From NCBI RefSeq assembly GCF_004682045.1, contig NZ_QUZT01000005.1, positions 62,001-126,000 of the forward strand: a stretch of DNA of 64,000 nucleotides, read 5' to 3'. The notes under the pieces are model-generated. The model saw nothing but the letters and a program-made list of their open reading frames with translations, had not been told where the DNA came from and searched no databases. Each line of letters starts with the position of its first letter. Within the stretch, counting starts at the first letter, position 1. This document shows positions 10,427-22,237 of this stretch, piece after piece. This stretch comes from Pseudomonas nabeulensis. GTDB lineage: Bacteria > Pseudomonadota > Gammaproteobacteria > Pseudomonadales > Pseudomonadaceae. Both the position numbers and the translations under genes were made by a program.

Positions 10427-10899
10427 GCCTGTTCTCCCTTGATCGTACCGGCCAGCCCTTGCGTGCCCTTGAGCCGCTTGCCCATACGCATGAACGTGCC
10501 CACCACATGGGCAATGGGTTGTTGCGGGTCATCCTGGTAGGCGAAGCCTCGGGTAAAGATCACATCGGTGGTCACCCGGTAGCATTGGGCGAAGCCGTAC
10601 ACCGGTTTGTGCGGTTCGGCCGGGTGCATGTAGTCGATGCGCAGGTCGAGGGTCGGGCACACTTCGAATTCCGGCAATACGCACAGGGTGGCCATGCCGC
10701 AGGCGGTGTCCATCAGGGAGGTCAAGGCGCCGCCGTGGATGACACCGGTATGGGGGTCGCCGACGAGATGGGCGGCATAGGGCATGATCAAGGTGATGCC
10801 CTCCCCGCTCGCATCATGGGCGACAATCCCCAGCACCTGGCAATGGCGCAAGGCCGAGACAAAGCGCGTCGCGCGCTCTAACAAGGGGTTTTCGGTCAT
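10423..10899 (-). CDS. PaaI-type hotdog thioesterase
   Basis: Predicted hotdog-fold acyl-CoA thioesterase of 158 residues with the signature GVIHGGALTSLMDTACGMA and DLRIDYMHPA. The start at 10899 (MTENPLLERA) is chosen over an in-frame ATG at 10950 because AAGAGT precedes it at reasonable spacing and the extra residues look untranslated. First gene of a two-gene unit with the neighbouring thioesterase. Confidence 0.86.
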   Translation of the reverse strand: MTENPLLERATRFVSALRHCQVLGIVAHDASGEGITLIMPYAAHLVGDPHTGVIHGGALTSLMDTACGMATLCVLPEFEVCPTLDLRIDYMHPAEPHKPVYGFAQCYRVTTDVIFTRGFAYQDDPQQPIAHVVGTFMRMGKRLKGTQGLAGTIKGEQA

Positions 10900-10993
10900 T
10901 CGTTGCAGACTCTTATTAGTGTTGATCCGTACATTCGGTGAGTAAGGCAAAAGTTCCGGCGCATCGCTGATTTATATATCTGTGGAATAAAAG

Positions 10994-11022
10994 GAACTAA
11001 TGCCGAACCGCCATGCTCGAAA
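10994..11022 (+). promoter_or_regulatory. Possible AlgU (sigma-22) promoter of the small lipoprotein gene
   Basis: GAACTA (10994-10999), a 17-base spacer and TCGAAA (11017-11022) approximate the envelope-stress consensus GAACTT-N16/17-TCTGA. The predicted start would leave a short leader ending in AAGGAG before the lipoprotein ATG. Confidence 0.4.
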
Positions 11023-11057
11023 GGCCAGTAGATATCTTCAATAAGGAGAAACACCCC

Positions 11058-11309
11058 ATGCGCAAGACTTTAGCTATTTCCATGATGCTCGCCGCTGCCC
11101 TCGGTCTCGCTGCCTGCGACAAAAAATCCGAAGACAAAGCCCAAGACGCCGCTGCACATTCTGAGCAAGCTCAGCAAGACATGGCGAAGGCTCAGGATAA
11201 AGTGAACGACGCTGCGAAAGAAAACGCCGATGCTGCCAAAGCTCAGGCTGAATCGAACGAAGCCGCCGCCAAAGAAGCAGCACCTGCTACCCCAGCCACC
11301 GGTTCTTGA
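11058..11309 (+). CDS. Small alanine-rich lipoprotein
   Basis: Predicted lipoprotein of 83 residues. The signal peptide (MRKTLAISMMLAAALGLAAC) ends in a lipobox with acceptor C20. The mature part is Ala/Lys/Gln/Asp-rich with heptad character, probably a helical coiled coil. Aspartate directly after the cysteine (CDKKSED) favours inner-membrane retention if the E. coli +2 rule holds, though Pseudomonas sorting differs. The start at 11058 follows AAGGAG by 8 bases; an in-frame ATG at 11013 lacks a signal peptide. The possible AlgU promoter upstream suggests an envelope-stress role, which is inference. Confidence 0.82.
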   Translation: MRKTLAISMMLAAALGLAACDKKSEDKAQDAAAHSEQAQQDMAKAQDKVNDAAKENADAAKAQAESNEAAAKEAAPATPATGS

Positions 11310-11346
11310 GACCGCGGCTTGAAATAGCTTCGCTGTAATAAAGAAC

Positions 11347-11373
11347 GCCCGCTTAGATAGCGGGCTTTCTTTT
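11347..11373 (+). terminator. Terminator of the small lipoprotein gene
   Basis: GCCCGC/GCGGGC arms with a 7-base loop, followed by TTTCTTTT. Confidence 0.8.
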
Positions 11374-11494
11374 GTCTGCTGTTTTTAGTGCCGACGTTAA
11401 TACACTGAATGGATTAAGCAGCCTCTTTGATGGGCTCAGGCAACGGCGAGTCGGTCTGCGTATAGACCATCACTTGCAGGACGTCGGAATGAAA

Positions 11495-12151
11495 CTACCG
11501 GCGATACAACACCAGTACCACGCCGCTGCTCATCAACATGAACAACCAGGGGCTGACAAACCACGCCAACATGGTCATGCCGAAGTAATAAGAACGCAGT
11601 CCAAAGTTGAACTGGTTGGCGGCCATGGAAATCACCCGCGCCGCCCGCAGAGCGAACGCATTACGCTCCTGCTCCGACACATGCCGCTCACCGATCATCG
11701 GCGCCGAGCCCACCAGCACGGCCGCGAAGTTGTATTGGCGCATGCACCAACTGAACGTAAAGAACGCGTAGACAAACACCAGCGCCAGGCACAGCAGTTT
11801 GATTTCCGACATACCCTGGGACGCCTGTTGCACCATGGGAATATCCGCCAGCAACGACACCGCCCGCTCCGAGGCGCCGAGTACCGTGAGAATGCCGGCC
11901 AGGATGATCAAAGTGCTCGAGGCGAAGAACGAGGCGTTGCGCTCCAGGTTGCCAATCACGCTGGCGTCGGCGATGCGGTTGTCCCGCAGCAGCATGCGGC
12001 GCATCCAGTCTTCGCGGTACAGGTGCAACACGCTGGCCAGGCAGGCGGTGTCACGGGCTTTCCAGATGGCGTATCGGGTGTAGCCGCCCCAGCACAGGAC
12101 GAACCAAAGCGCGGCAAGCAGGTGGATCTGGTTGGCTTCGACGAACGACAT
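11495..12151 (-). CDS. DUF599 family membrane protein
   Basis: Inner-membrane protein of 218 residues that I place in the DUF599 family (function unknown). There are hydrophobic segments at about 8-25, 77-97, 118-138 and 190-214. A charged cytoplasmic stretch includes LYREDWMRRMLLRDNRIADA, and NQFNFGLRSYYF is a conserved-looking motif. The start at 12151 is supported by AAGGA five bases upstream; the longer frame reads through a REPIN. No operon partner is evident. Confidence 0.82.
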   Translation of the reverse strand: MSFVEANQIHLLAALWFVLCWGGYTRYAIWKARDTACLASVLHLYREDWMRRMLLRDNRIADASVIGNLERNASFFASSTLIILAGILTVLGASERAVSLLADIPMVQQASQGMSEIKLLCLALVFVYAFFTFSWCMRQYNFAAVLVGSAPMIGERHVSEQERNAFALRAARVISMAANQFNFGLRSYYFGMTMLAWFVSPWLFMLMSSGVVLVLYRR

Positions 12152-12194
12152 GTAGGTCCTTGTACATAGTGAATGAAGGTTAACGCGATCAAAA

Positions 12195-12285
12195 TATGGG
12201 AGGGGGCTTGCCCCCGATGAGGGTGTGTCAGCTAAAGGCAGCTGTGACTGACCCACTGTAATCGGGGGCAAGCCCCCTCCCACAT
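12195..12285. repeat. REPIN (inverted REP pair)
   Basis: Right- and left-facing GGAGGGGGCTTGCCCCCGAT cores flank a loop of about 48 bases containing TGTGTCAGCT...TGACTGAC. It lies upstream of the DUF599 gene and downstream of brnQ. Confidence 0.9.
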
Positions 12286-12331
12286 TTGGACTGCGTTGCA
12301 ACTTTAGAGGGTGTTGCTGAATAGGTATAAA

Positions 12332-12363
12332 AAATGCCCCGTATCGATTGATACGGGGCATTT
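12332..12363 (-). terminator. Terminator of the branched-chain amino acid carrier gene
   Basis: AAATGCCCCGTAT and ATACGGGGCATTT form a 13-bp stem with a 6-base loop; on the minus strand it is followed by TTTTATACC. Confidence 0.9.
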
Positions 12364-12383
12364 CGGTATAACGCGAAACCCGC

Positions 12384-13697
12384 TTAAGCGATCGCTTCGC
12401 TGCGCTTGCCCAGCAGGCGGTCTACCACTACCGCCACGACCAGCACCATCACCGACGGCACCAGCCAGGCCAGGCCTTGCTCGCTCAACGGCAGGTTGGT
12501 CAGCTGCGATGGCATCCAGCCCGCAAGGCCAGCGCCCTTGAGCGCGTCGATGCTGCCGAAGATGAACGACACCAGCATCACCGGGCCGACGATACGGCCC
12601 TGTTCCTGCCAGAAGTCTTTGCAGAAGCTCAGGGCCACCAGCACGATGCACGGCGGGTAGATCGCGGTCAGCACCGGGATCGAGAACGCAATCAGCTTGG
12701 TCAGGCCCAGGTTGGACACGAACAGCGAGAACAGCGCCAGGATCACCACCAGTGCCTTGTAGGACAGCGGCAAAATGCGGCTGAAGTACTCGGCGCAGGC
12801 ACAGGTCAGGCCCACCGCCGTTACCAGGCATGCCAGGGAGATAAGCACGGCGAGGAAGCCACTGCCCAGGGAGCCGAAGGTATGTTGCACGTAAGCATGC
12901 AGTACCGCTGCGCCGTTGCTGGCACCGGCGGCGACCGCGTGGCTACCCGAACCCAGGCGGAACAGGCTGATATACACCAGGGCCAGGCCCACACCGGCGA
13001 TCAGGCCGGCGATGATCGCGTAGCGAGTGATCAGCTTCGGCGACTCGACGCCACGGGAGCGGATCGCGTTGACGATCACGATGCCGAATACCAGCGCGCC
13101 CAGGGTATCCATGGTCAGGTAACCATTGATAAAGCCTTGGGAGAACGGTGCGGCCACATATTCCGGCGTGGCAACACCTACGTCACCCGCGGGCAAGGCG
13201 AACGCGGCAATGCCGAGTACCGCCAGCGCAATGATCTTCAACGGTGCGAGAAAACGGCCTACGGTGTCCAGCAGTCGACCTGGGTACAGGGACACGAAGA
13301 ACACCACCAGGAAATACACCGAGCTGTAGAGGAACAGCGCCAGCGGGCTTTCGCCGGTCAGCGGCGCCAGGCCCACTTCAAAGGATACGGTCGCAGTGCG
13401 CGGGGTGGCGAACAGCGGCCCTACCGCCAGATACGCCGCGGCCGCGAGCAGGCCACCGGCGATCTTGCCGATCGGGCTGCTCAATGCGTCCATACCACCA
13501 CCGACCTTGGCCAGGGCGATCACGGTAACCACCGGCAAACCCACTGCGGTGATCAGGAAGCCCAGCGCTGCCATCCAGACATGAGGCCCGGACTGCAAAC
13601 CAACGATAGGCGGGAAGATGATGTTGCCGGCGCCCACGAACAGGGCAAAGGTCATAAAGCCCAACGCCAGGATATCCTGGCCTTTCAACACTTTCAT
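12384..13697 (-). CDS. brnQ: Branched-chain amino acid:cation symporter (LIVCS family)
   Basis: Inner-membrane carrier of 437 residues that imports Leu/Ile/Val with a cation, usually Na+. About 12 membrane helices; the N-terminus [21 protein letters not shown] is the family hallmark, and the motif [17 protein letters not shown] near 100-116 is also typical. The ortholog at this locus in P. aeruginosa is called braB, as I recall. The start at 13697 ([10 protein letters not shown]) is the conserved one; the long N-terminal extension of the frame is untranslated leader. Single gene with its own terminator. Confidence 0.94.
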   Translation of the reverse strand: MKVLKGQDILALGFMTFALFVGAGNIIFPPIVGLQSGPHVWMAALGFLITAVGLPVVTVIALAKVGGGMDALSSPIGKIAGGLLAAAAYLAVGPLFATPRTATVSFEVGLAPLTGESPLALFLYSSVYFLVVFFVSLYPGRLLDTVGRFLAPLKIIALAVLGIAAFALPAGDVGVATPEYVAAPFSQGFINGYLTMDTLGALVFGIVIVNAIRSRGVESPKLITRYAIIAGLIAGVGLALVYISLFRLGSGSHAVAAGASNGAAVLHAYVQHTFGSLGSGFLAVLISLACLVTAVGLTCACAEYFSRILPLSYKALVVILALFSLFVSNLGLTKLIAFSIPVLTAIYPPCIVLVALSFCKDFWQEQGRIVGPVMLVSFIFGSIDALKGAGLAGWMPSQLTNLPLSEQGLAWLVPSVMVLVVAVVVDRLLGKRSEAIA

Positions 13698-13937
13698 TTC
13701 GGGAAATACCACACTACTGAATCGGAATTTAGAGAGGGGTTCCCTGTGGATGAGGGAAATACTGCCAGCCCTTATGGGGGCCGACCGGTCTAGCGCGGGG
13801 CTTCCTTTTGGGACGCACACGCATAAAGAGGCGGACAGGGTACAGAAATTAGCTGACAAACGCACTGTTGCGGGGCGCACTGTCCGATAAGCGACATCTT
13901 CATGTCGCGTTTTCATACTTAATCTGGCAATGAGGGC

Positions 13938-13971
13938 AAATGTGGGAGGGGGCAAGCCCCCTCCCACATTT
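13938..13971. repeat. Collapsed REP doublet: perfect 34-bp palindrome
   Basis: Two 16-base arms, AAATGTGGGAGGGGGC and its exact complement, are separated by only AA. Unlike the other REPINs of the window the spacer between the two REPs is lost. It may act as a strong hairpin between sucD and brnQ. Confidence 0.85.
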
Positions 13972-14013
13972 GAACTCTATTTGACCTAACGTTTATATAA
14001 ACCCAGAAAGCAC

Positions 14014-14037
14014 AAAGGCCACCCGAAGGTGGCCTTT
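14014..14037 (-). terminator. Terminator of the sdh-suc cluster
   Basis: AAAGGCCACC-cgaa-GGTGGCCTTT, a 10-bp stem with a tetraloop, about 30 bases after the sucD stop. It marks the end of the long TCA transcription unit. Confidence 0.85.
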
Positions 14038-14066
14038 GCTGGTAAAGCGTCAGCTAAGCGCGAGGC

Positions 14067-14948
14067 TTACTTGACAGCCCAACCGGTCAGCTCGGCCAGG
14101 GCCTTGCCGATGTCTGCCAGCGAACGCACGGTTTTAACGCCTGCGTCTTGCAGTGCAGCGAACTTCTCGTCTGCAGTGCCTTTGCCGCCAGAGATGATTG
14201 CGCCAGCATGGCCCATGCGCTTGCCAGCAGGGGCAGTCACACCAGCGATGTAGGAAACAACCGGCTTGGTCACGTGTGCCTTGATGTAGGCAGCCGCTTC
14301 TTCTTCAGCCGAACCGCCGATCTCACCGATCATCACGATCGCTTCGGTCTTCGGGTCTTCCTGGAACAGCTTCAGGATGTCGATGAAGTTCGAGCCTGGG
14401 ATCGGGTCACCGCCGATGCCGACGCAAGTCGACTGACCGAAACCGGCGTCAGTAGTTTGCTTGACAGCTTCGTAGGTCAGGGTGCCGGAACGGGAAACGA
14501 TACCGACTTTACCTGGCAAGTGAATGTGACCTGGCATGATGCCGATCTTGCATTCGCCTGGAGTGATCACGCCTGGGCAGTTAGGGCCGATCAGGGTAAC
14601 ACCCAGCTCGTCGCACTTAACTTTAGCGTCCAGCATGTCCAGGGTAGGAATGCCTTCGGTGATGCAAACGATCAGCTTGATGCCGCCGAAGGCTGCTTCC
14701 AGGATCGAGTCCTTGCAGAAAGGAGCTGGAACGTAGATCACGCTGGCAGTAGCGCCAGTTTGAGCAACAGCATCTTTCACGGTGTTGAACACTGGCAGGC
14801 CCAGGTGCTCGGTGCCGCCTTTGCCCGGAGTTACGCCGCCAACCATCTTGGTGCCGTATTCGATGGCTTGCTGGGTGTGGAAACTACCTTGCGAACCGGT
14901 AATACCCTGGCAGATAACTTTGGTGTCTTTATTGATCAGGACGCTCAT
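14067..14948 (-). CDS. sucD: Succinyl-CoA synthetase alpha subunit
   Basis: Converts succinyl-CoA to succinate with substrate-level phosphorylation, together with SucC. 293 residues. CoA-binding N-terminus with [18 protein letters not shown]; the catalytic phosphohistidine lies in [13 protein letters not shown] near residue 246. The sucC stop and sucD ATG overlap by one base (TAATG), which implies coupled, equimolar synthesis. Last gene of the cluster. Confidence 0.98.
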   Translation of the reverse strand: MSVLINKDTKVICQGITGSQGSFHTQQAIEYGTKMVGGVTPGKGGTEHLGLPVFNTVKDAVAQTGATASVIYVPAPFCKDSILEAAFGGIKLIVCITEGIPTLDMLDAKVKCDELGVTLIGPNCPGVITPGECKIGIMPGHIHLPGKVGIVSRSGTLTYEAVKQTTDAGFGQSTCVGIGGDPIPGSNFIDILKLFQEDPKTEAIVMIGEIGGSAEEEAAAYIKAHVTKPVVSYIAGVTAPAGKRMGHAGAIISGGKGTADEKFAALQDAGVKTVRSLADIGKALAELTGWAVK

Positions 14949-16114
14949 TATTTGCCCTCCGCAGCTTTGACAACTTGTTGAGCAGCGTCGGTCAGGCTGG
15001 TAGCCGCGATGATGTTCAAACCGCTTTCTGCCAGTACTTTAGCGCCCAGTTCAGCGTTGTTGCCTTCAAGGCGAACAACAACCGGGATTTTAACGCCGAC
15101 TTCTTTCACTGCACCGATGATGCCTTCGGCAATCATGTCGCAACGAACGATGCCGCCGAAGATGTTGACCAGTACTGCAGCGACGTTGGAGTCGGACAGG
15201 ATGATCTTGAACGCTTCGGTCACGCGTTCTTTGGTAGCACCACCGCCCACGTCGAGGAAGTTGGCTGGTTTGCCGCCATGCAGGTTGACGATGTCCATGG
15301 TACCCATGGCCAGGCCAGCACCGTTGACCATGCAACCGATGTTACCTTCCAGGGCTACGTAGTTCAGTTCGAACTTGGCAGCGTGCGCTTCGCGCGGATC
15401 GTCTTGGGACGGATCGTGGAAAGTCTTCAGCTTAGGCTGACGGTACATGGCGTTGGCGTCGATGTTGATCTTGGCGTCCAGGCAGTGCAGATCGCCATCA
15501 GCCTTGATCACCAGCGGGTTCACTTCCAGCAGGGCCAGATCGTGATCCTGGAACAGTTTGGCCAGACCGACGAAGATCTTGGCGAACTGGGCAACTTGCT
15601 TGCCTTCCAGGCCCAGCTGGAAAGCCAGCTCGCGACCCTGGAATGGCTGAGCGCCAACCAGTGGATCGATAGTGGCTTTCAGAATTTTTTCTGGGGTTTC
15701 GTGAGCGATTTTCTCGATGTCCACGCCACCTTCGGTGGAGGCCATGAACACGATGCGACGGCTCGAACGGTCAACGACAGCGCCCAGGTACAGCTCTTTA
15801 GCGATATCAGTGCACGATTCAACCAGGATCTTGGTGACTGGCTGGCCATTGGCATCAGTCTGGTAAGTCACCAGACGCTTGCCCAGCCACTGCTGTGCGA
15901 AGGCCTTGGCGTCTTCTTTGCTGCGAACCAGCTTAACGCCGCCCGCTTTACCGCGACCACCAGCGTGGACCTGGGCTTTGACAACCCACTCGGTACCACC
16001 GATTTTGTCGCAAGCTTCTGCTGCTGCTTCCGGGGTGTCTACTGCGTAGCCCTTGGATACTGGCAGGCCGTATTCAGCGAACAGCTGCTTACCCTGATAC
16101 TCGTGAAGATTCAT
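14948..16114 (-). CDS. sucC: Succinyl-CoA synthetase beta subunit (ADP-forming)
   Basis: 388-residue ATP-grasp subunit that binds the nucleotide and, at the subunit interface, succinate. The start at 16114 gives the standard N-terminus [18 protein letters not shown]; an in-frame upstream ATG adds unconserved residues. [16 protein letters not shown] is the ATP-grasp lysine/glycine segment and [17 protein letters not shown] the C-terminal Rossmann-like motif. Preceded by a 204-base structured spacer after lpd. Confidence 0.98.
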   Translation of the reverse strand: MNLHEYQGKQLFAEYGLPVSKGYAVDTPEAAAEACDKIGGTEWVVKAQVHAGGRGKAGGVKLVRSKEDAKAFAQQWLGKRLVTYQTDANGQPVTKILVESCTDIAKELYLGAVVDRSSRRIVFMASTEGGVDIEKIAHETPEKILKATIDPLVGAQPFQGRELAFQLGLEGKQVAQFAKIFVGLAKLFQDHDLALLEVNPLVIKADGDLHCLDAKINIDANAMYRQPKLKTFHDPSQDDPREAHAAKFELNYVALEGNIGCMVNGAGLAMGTMDIVNLHGGKPANFLDVGGGATKERVTEAFKIILSDSNVAAVLVNIFGGIVRCDMIAEGIIGAVKEVGVKIPVVVRLEGNNAELGAKVLAESGLNIIAATSLTDAAQQVVKAAEGK

Positions 16115-16318
16115 GCTTTTTACCGTCTTCGTTAGGTACTGCGCATTCGGCGCTGCGCTCATTATGAGTGCCGCGCCACCTGTGACTGCTGCTTGCGCAA
16201 CCTGCGGGGCTTAGGGCCCGTAAAGCTGCGCAAGACTGCGTCCGGCGGATATTCCGCGGTGAGACTTGCTCGCAAGGCTCACGACGGGCAACTCCGCCGT
16301 GGTTTCTTATTATCTCGC
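16115..16318 (-). other. Structured intercistronic spacer between lpd and sucC
   Basis: Several inverted repeats are visible: CTTGC-TC-GCAAG within a larger GTGAG/CTCAC pair (about 16260-16283), GCGGA/TCCGC around 16244-16256, and distant TTGCGCAA/TTGCGCAG partners. Such folds could process the transcript or set the ratio between lpd and sucCD. No coding sequence is seen. Confidence 0.45.
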
Positions 16319-17855
<1,537 letters not shown>

Positions 17856-19100
17856 TTAGATGTCCAGCAGCAGACGAGCCGGGTCTTCCAGCAGGTTCTT
17901 GATGGTCACCAGGAACGTCACGGCTTCTTTACCATCGATCAGGCGGTGATCGTAAGACAGTGCCAGGTACATCATTGGGCGGATCACGACTTGGCCGTTG
18001 ATGGCCATCGGACGCTGGATGATGTTGTGCATGCCCAGGATCGCAGCTTGTGGTGGGTTGACGATCGGGGTCGACATCATCGAACCGAAGGTACCACCGT
18101 TGGTGATGGTGAAGGTACCGCCGGTCATCTCGTCGATGGTCAGCTTGCCGTCACGGGCTTTCTTGCCGAAGGTGGCGATGCCGCCTTCGATTTCAGCCAG
18201 GCTCATCAGTTCGGCGTTACGCAGTACCGGAACCACCAGGCCACGGTCGCTGGACACGGCAACGCCGATGTCTGCGTAGCCATGGTAAACGATGTCGTTG
18301 CCGTCGATGGAAGCATTGACTGCCGGGAAGCGCTTCAGCGCTTCGGTGGCCGCTTTCACGAAGAACGACATGAAGCCCAGGCGCACGCCATTGTGGGACT
18401 TCTCGAACAGATCCTTGTACTTCGAACGCAGGGCCATGACTTCGGTCATGTCGACTTCGTTGAAAGTGGTCAGCATCGCCATGTTCGACTGTGCTTCAAC
18501 CAGACGCTTGGCCACGGTGGCACGCACGCGGGTCATCGGTACGCGCTTCTCGGTGCGGTCGCCAGCGGCGAACACAGGCGCAGCGGCAGCCGGGGCAGCA
18601 GCCTTGGCAGGTGCGGCAGCTGGAGCGTTTTTCTTGGCTTCAACAGCCGCAACCACGTCTTCCTTGGTCACACGGCCGTCTTTGCCGGTGCCTTTGATGG
18701 AAGCCAGGTTGATGCCGTTCTCTTCCGCCAGCTGGCGAGCAGCTGGAGCAGCGATTGGATCTTCGCCACCGGCAGCTGGAGCAGCAGCAGGCGCAGAAGC
18801 GGCAGCCGGTGCAGCAGCGGCAGGTGCAGCGGCAGCAGCGGCAGGTGCAGCGGCAGCAGCGCTGCCCTCTTCGATCGAGCCCAGCACCTGGTTCGACAGA
18901 ACGGTAGCGCCTTCTTCGGCAACGATTGCGCCCAGTACGCCGTCAGCTTCGGCCAACACTTCCAGCACGACTTTGTCGGTCTCGATGTCAACGATCAGGT
19001 CGTCACGCTTTACAGCGTCGCCTGGTTTCTTGTGCCAAGTGGCAACGGTGCCATCGGCAACCGATTCCGGGAATGACGGGGCTTTGATTTCGATAGCCAT
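17856..19100 (-). CDS. sucB: Dihydrolipoyl succinyltransferase (E2 of 2-oxoglutarate dehydrogenase)
   Basis: Core enzyme of the 2-oxoglutarate dehydrogenase complex, 414 residues. One lipoyl domain (1-78) with the lipoylated Lys in [11 protein letters not shown]; a very Ala/Pro-rich flexible linker (about 80-108); the E3-binding domain ([21 protein letters not shown]); another Ala-rich linker; then the catalytic domain ending with [10 protein letters not shown], where the active-site His and Asp lie. The linker sequence is low complexity. Between sucA and lpd in the operon. Confidence 0.98.
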   Translation of the reverse strand: MAIEIKAPSFPESVADGTVATWHKKPGDAVKRDDLIVDIETDKVVLEVLAEADGVLGAIVAEEGATVLSNQVLGSIEEGSAAAAAPAAAAAAPAAAAPAAASAPAAAPAAGGEDPIAAPAARQLAEENGINLASIKGTGKDGRVTKEDVVAAVEAKKNAPAAAPAKAAAPAAAAPVFAAGDRTEKRVPMTRVRATVAKRLVEAQSNMAMLTTFNEVDMTEVMALRSKYKDLFEKSHNGVRLGFMSFFVKAATEALKRFPAVNASIDGNDIVYHGYADIGVAVSSDRGLVVPVLRNAELMSLAEIEGGIATFGKKARDGKLTIDEMTGGTFTITNGGTFGSMMSTPIVNPPQAAILGMHNIIQRPMAINGQVVIRPMMYLALSYDHRLIDGKEAVTFLVTIKNLLEDPARLLLDI

Positions 19101-19144
19101 TATCTGTGTGTCCTTAAAATTCGGTTTCAGTCAGCGCGAAGGCG

Positions 19145-21976
19145 TTAAACAGTGAAGGCATCTTGCAGCAGTTTTTCCTGCTGCTCGGCGTGCATCGACG
19201 CATAACCACAGGCAGGCGCAGCAGAAGCATCGCGACCTGCGTATTCCAGGTTCAGCGCCTTGTTGTGGTTACCCATGCTGCGACGCAGATGATGCTGGCT
19301 GCTGTACCACGCGCCCTGGTTCATCGGCTCTTCCTGGCACCACACCACATGGGTGAGGTTGGTGTAAGGCGCGATGGCCTCCATCAGGTCGTCTTCCGGG
19401 AACGGGTAAAGCTGCTCGATACGCACGATGGCGATGTCTTCGCGGCCTTCGGCACGGCGTTTTTCCAGCAGGTCGTAGTAGACCTTGCCGCTGCACAGCA
19501 CCAGGCGAGTCACCTTGGCAGCGTCCAGCGTGTCGATTTCTGGAATCACGGTCTGGAACGAACCATCCGCCAGATCTTCCAGGGTCGAGATGGCCAATTT
19601 ATGACGCAACAGCGATTTCGGCGTCAGCACTACCAGCGGCTTACGCAGCGGGCGAATCACCTGACGACGCAGCAAGTGGTAAATCTGGGCCGGGGTAGTC
19701 GGCACGCACACCTGGATGTTGTGCTCGGCGCACAGCTGCAGGTAACGCTCCAGACGGGCCGAGGAGTGCTCCGGACCCTGACCTTCATAACCGTGTGGCA
19801 GCAACATGGTCAGACCGCACAGGCGACCCCACTTGTGCTCGCCGCTGGTGATGAACTGGTCGATAACCACCTGGGCACCGTTGGCGAAGTCGCCGAACTG
19901 GGCTTCCCAGATCACCAGCGCGTTTGGCGTGGTGGTCGAGTAGCCGTATTCGAACGCCAGCACGGCTTCTTCGGACAGGAACGAATCGTACAGGTCGAAA
20001 CGTGGCTGGCCTTCGTACAGGTGCTTCAATGGCACGTAGGTGCCAGCGTCTTTCTGGTTGTGCAAGACCGCGTGACGGTGCGAGAACGTACCACGGCCGA
20101 TGTCCTGGCCGGTCATACGGATCGGGTGACCTTCGAACGCCAGGGTCGCGTACGCCATGGTTTCAGCGTAACCCCAGTTGATCGGCAGGCCGCCGGCTTG
20201 CATCTTCTGACGGTCTTCGTAGATCTTCGCAACCTGGCGCTGAACCACGAAGCCTTCTGGAATTTCCAGCAGCTTGGCAGACAGTTCCTGCAAGGTTTTC
20301 AGGTCGAACGAGGTGTCGTGACGCGCGGTCCAGGTGTGACCCAGGTACGGACGCCAGTCAACGAACAACTCTTTGTTCGGCTCTTTGACCAGGCTTTTCA
20401 CTACGTGCAGACCATTGTCCAGCGCGTTGCGGTATTCATCGATCTTCGCCTGAACACGCGCATCGTCAACCACACCGGCCTTGGTCAGGCTTTCGGCGTA
20501 CAGCTCACGGGTGGTGCGCTGCTTGGTGATCTGCTGGTACATCAACGGCTGGGTGCCGCTTGGTTCGTCCGCTTCGTTGTGACCGCGACGGCGGTAGCAA
20601 ACCAGGTCGATCACCACGTCACGCTTGAACTGCATGCGGTAGTCGACAGCCAGTTGGGTCACGAACAGCACGGCTTCCGGATCATCGCCATTCACATGGA
20701 GGATCGGCGCCTGGATCATCTTGGCAACGTCGGTGGCGTACTCGGTGGAGCGCGCATCCAGCGGGTTGCTGATGGTGAAGCCAACCTGGTTGTTGATGAC
20801 GATGTGAACGGTACCGCCGGTCTTGAAGCCGCGGGTCTGCGACATCTGGAACGTTTCCAGGACCACGCCTTGACCGGCGAATGCCGCGTCACCGTGGATG
20901 GAAATCGGCAGGACTTTTTCACCGGTGGTGTCGTTACGACGATCCTGGCGCGCACGGACCGAACCCTCGACCACTGGAGAAACGATTTCCAGGTGGGATG
21001 GGTTGAAGGCCATGGCCAGGTGAACTTCACCGCCTGTGGTCATGACGTTGGACGAGAAGCCCTGGTGGTATTTAACGTCACCGGAACCCAGTTCAACTTT
21101 CTTCTTGCCTTCGAACTCGTCGAACAGTTCACGCGGGTTCTTGCCGAATGTGTTGACCAACACGTTCAGGCGACCACGGTGAGCCATGCCGATCACGATT
21201 TCCTTGGTGCCGTAGGAACCGGAACGCTGGATCAGCTCGTCGAGCATCGGGATCAGGCTTTCGCCGCCTTCCAGGCCGAAACGCTTGGTGCCCGGGTATT
21301 TGGTACCCAGGTACTTCTCCAGGCCTTCGGCAGCGGTCACGCGCTCAAGCAGGTGGCTGCGTACGTCCGCGGACAAAACCGGACGGCCACGCACGCCTTC
21401 CAGGCGATGCTGGAACCACTGGCGTTGCTCGGAATCGGTGATGTGCGTGAACTCAGCGCCAATGGTGCGGCAATATGTCTGCTGCAACGCTTCGTGAATT
21501 TCGCGTAGGCTCGCTTCCTCTTTGCCGATGAACAGGTCGCCGGCACGGAAGGTCGTATCAAGATCGGCATTGGTCAAGCCGTAATGATTGATCGACAGGT
21601 CAGCCGGTGCAGGACGCTGCCAGAGCCCCAGCGGGTCAAGCTGGGCCGCCTGGTGGCCACGCATCCGGTAGGCCTGGATCAGTCGCAGTACTTCAACTTG
21701 CTTCTTCTCATGCTCACTGCTCACGCTGCCGGCGGAAACCGGTTGAGCGCGGCGCTGGTTCTTTGCCAGCAGCACGAACTGATCGCGAATTGTTGCATGC
21801 GATACATCGGTGGCAGCGTTGCCGTCTGAAGACAACGTCTGAAATTTGGTGCGCCATTCTTCTGGCACAGCGTTAGGGTCGTGCAGGTAGAGCTCGTAGA
21901 GCTCTTCCACATAGGCTGCGTTACCACCTGAAAGATAGCCGCTTTCCCACATGCGCTGCATCACGCTTTCTTGCAT
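19145..21976 (-). CDS. sucA: 2-oxoglutarate dehydrogenase E1 component
   Basis: Thiamine-diphosphate-dependent decarboxylase of 943 residues. Features of the family are visible: the short N-terminal peptide ending in SGGNAAYVEELYELYL that docks to E2, GMAHRGRLNVLVN, HGDAAFAGQGVV (ThDP/Mg site), and RRGHNEADEPSGTQPLMY. The start at 21976 gives MQESVMQRMWESGYLSGG. About 260 bases separate it from sdhB, enough for an additional promoter, though the same-strand order sdhCDAB-sucAB suggests read-through. Confidence 0.98.
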   Translation of the reverse strand: MQESVMQRMWESGYLSGGNAAYVEELYELYLHDPNAVPEEWRTKFQTLSSDGNAATDVSHATIRDQFVLLAKNQRRAQPVSAGSVSSEHEKKQVEVLRLIQAYRMRGHQAAQLDPLGLWQRPAPADLSINHYGLTNADLDTTFRAGDLFIGKEEASLREIHEALQQTYCRTIGAEFTHITDSEQRQWFQHRLEGVRGRPVLSADVRSHLLERVTAAEGLEKYLGTKYPGTKRFGLEGGESLIPMLDELIQRSGSYGTKEIVIGMAHRGRLNVLVNTFGKNPRELFDEFEGKKKVELGSGDVKYHQGFSSNVMTTGGEVHLAMAFNPSHLEIVSPVVEGSVRARQDRRNDTTGEKVLPISIHGDAAFAGQGVVLETFQMSQTRGFKTGGTVHIVINNQVGFTISNPLDARSTEYATDVAKMIQAPILHVNGDDPEAVLFVTQLAVDYRMQFKRDVVIDLVCYRRRGHNEADEPSGTQPLMYQQITKQRTTRELYAESLTKAGVVDDARVQAKIDEYRNALDNGLHVVKSLVKEPNKELFVDWRPYLGHTWTARHDTSFDLKTLQELSAKLLEIPEGFVVQRQVAKIYEDRQKMQAGGLPINWGYAETMAYATLAFEGHPIRMTGQDIGRGTFSHRHAVLHNQKDAGTYVPLKHLYEGQPRFDLYDSFLSEEAVLAFEYGYSTTTPNALVIWEAQFGDFANGAQVVIDQFITSGEHKWGRLCGLTMLLPHGYEGQGPEHSSARLERYLQLCAEHNIQVCVPTTPAQIYHLLRRQVIRPLRKPLVVLTPKSLLRHKLAISTLEDLADGSFQTVIPEIDTLDAAKVTRLVLCSGKVYYDLLEKRRAEGREDIAIVRIEQLYPFPEDDLMEAIAPYTNLTHVVWCQEEPMNQGAWYSSQHHLRRSMGNHNKALNLEYAGRDASAAPACGYASMHAEQQEKLLQDAFTV

Positions 21977-22237
21977 GCTTGGTCACCCTCGGTTAGGGGA
22001 CACCACCGGCGAAGACACCGAGTTTGCTTGCAGAAGGCCGAGTGCAGCGACCAAAACAAGCCACTTAGGATCACGCTGATAGTCCGGGTACCAACCCGGA
22101 TGCCCCTGCTTGTCTCATTTCTTCAAAATAAGAGCCGCGGCTTTGTAAGTCGCTGCTCAGGTTAAACTACGGCGCCGGTTGAAGCCTGCGCCGCAGCATC
22201 TACGGGCACAACGGTCCTGCCTTTACTACAACGTCAG

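Larger units (their letters stand above)
13698..14066. other. Gene-free region between sucD and brnQ
   Basis: This 369-base stretch holds the brnQ leader and promoter (no clear -35/-10 picked), a perfect small hairpin GCGACAT-cttc-ATGTCGC at 13891-13908, a collapsed REP palindrome at 13938-13971 and the sucD terminator at 14014-14037. I see no coding sequence in it. Confidence 0.6.

Noticed and set aside
19163..21508. 781-codon open frame on the plus strand
   Set aside because: It lies wholly antisense to sucA, has no recognisable motif, and is explained by the high-GC codon bias of the opposite strand.
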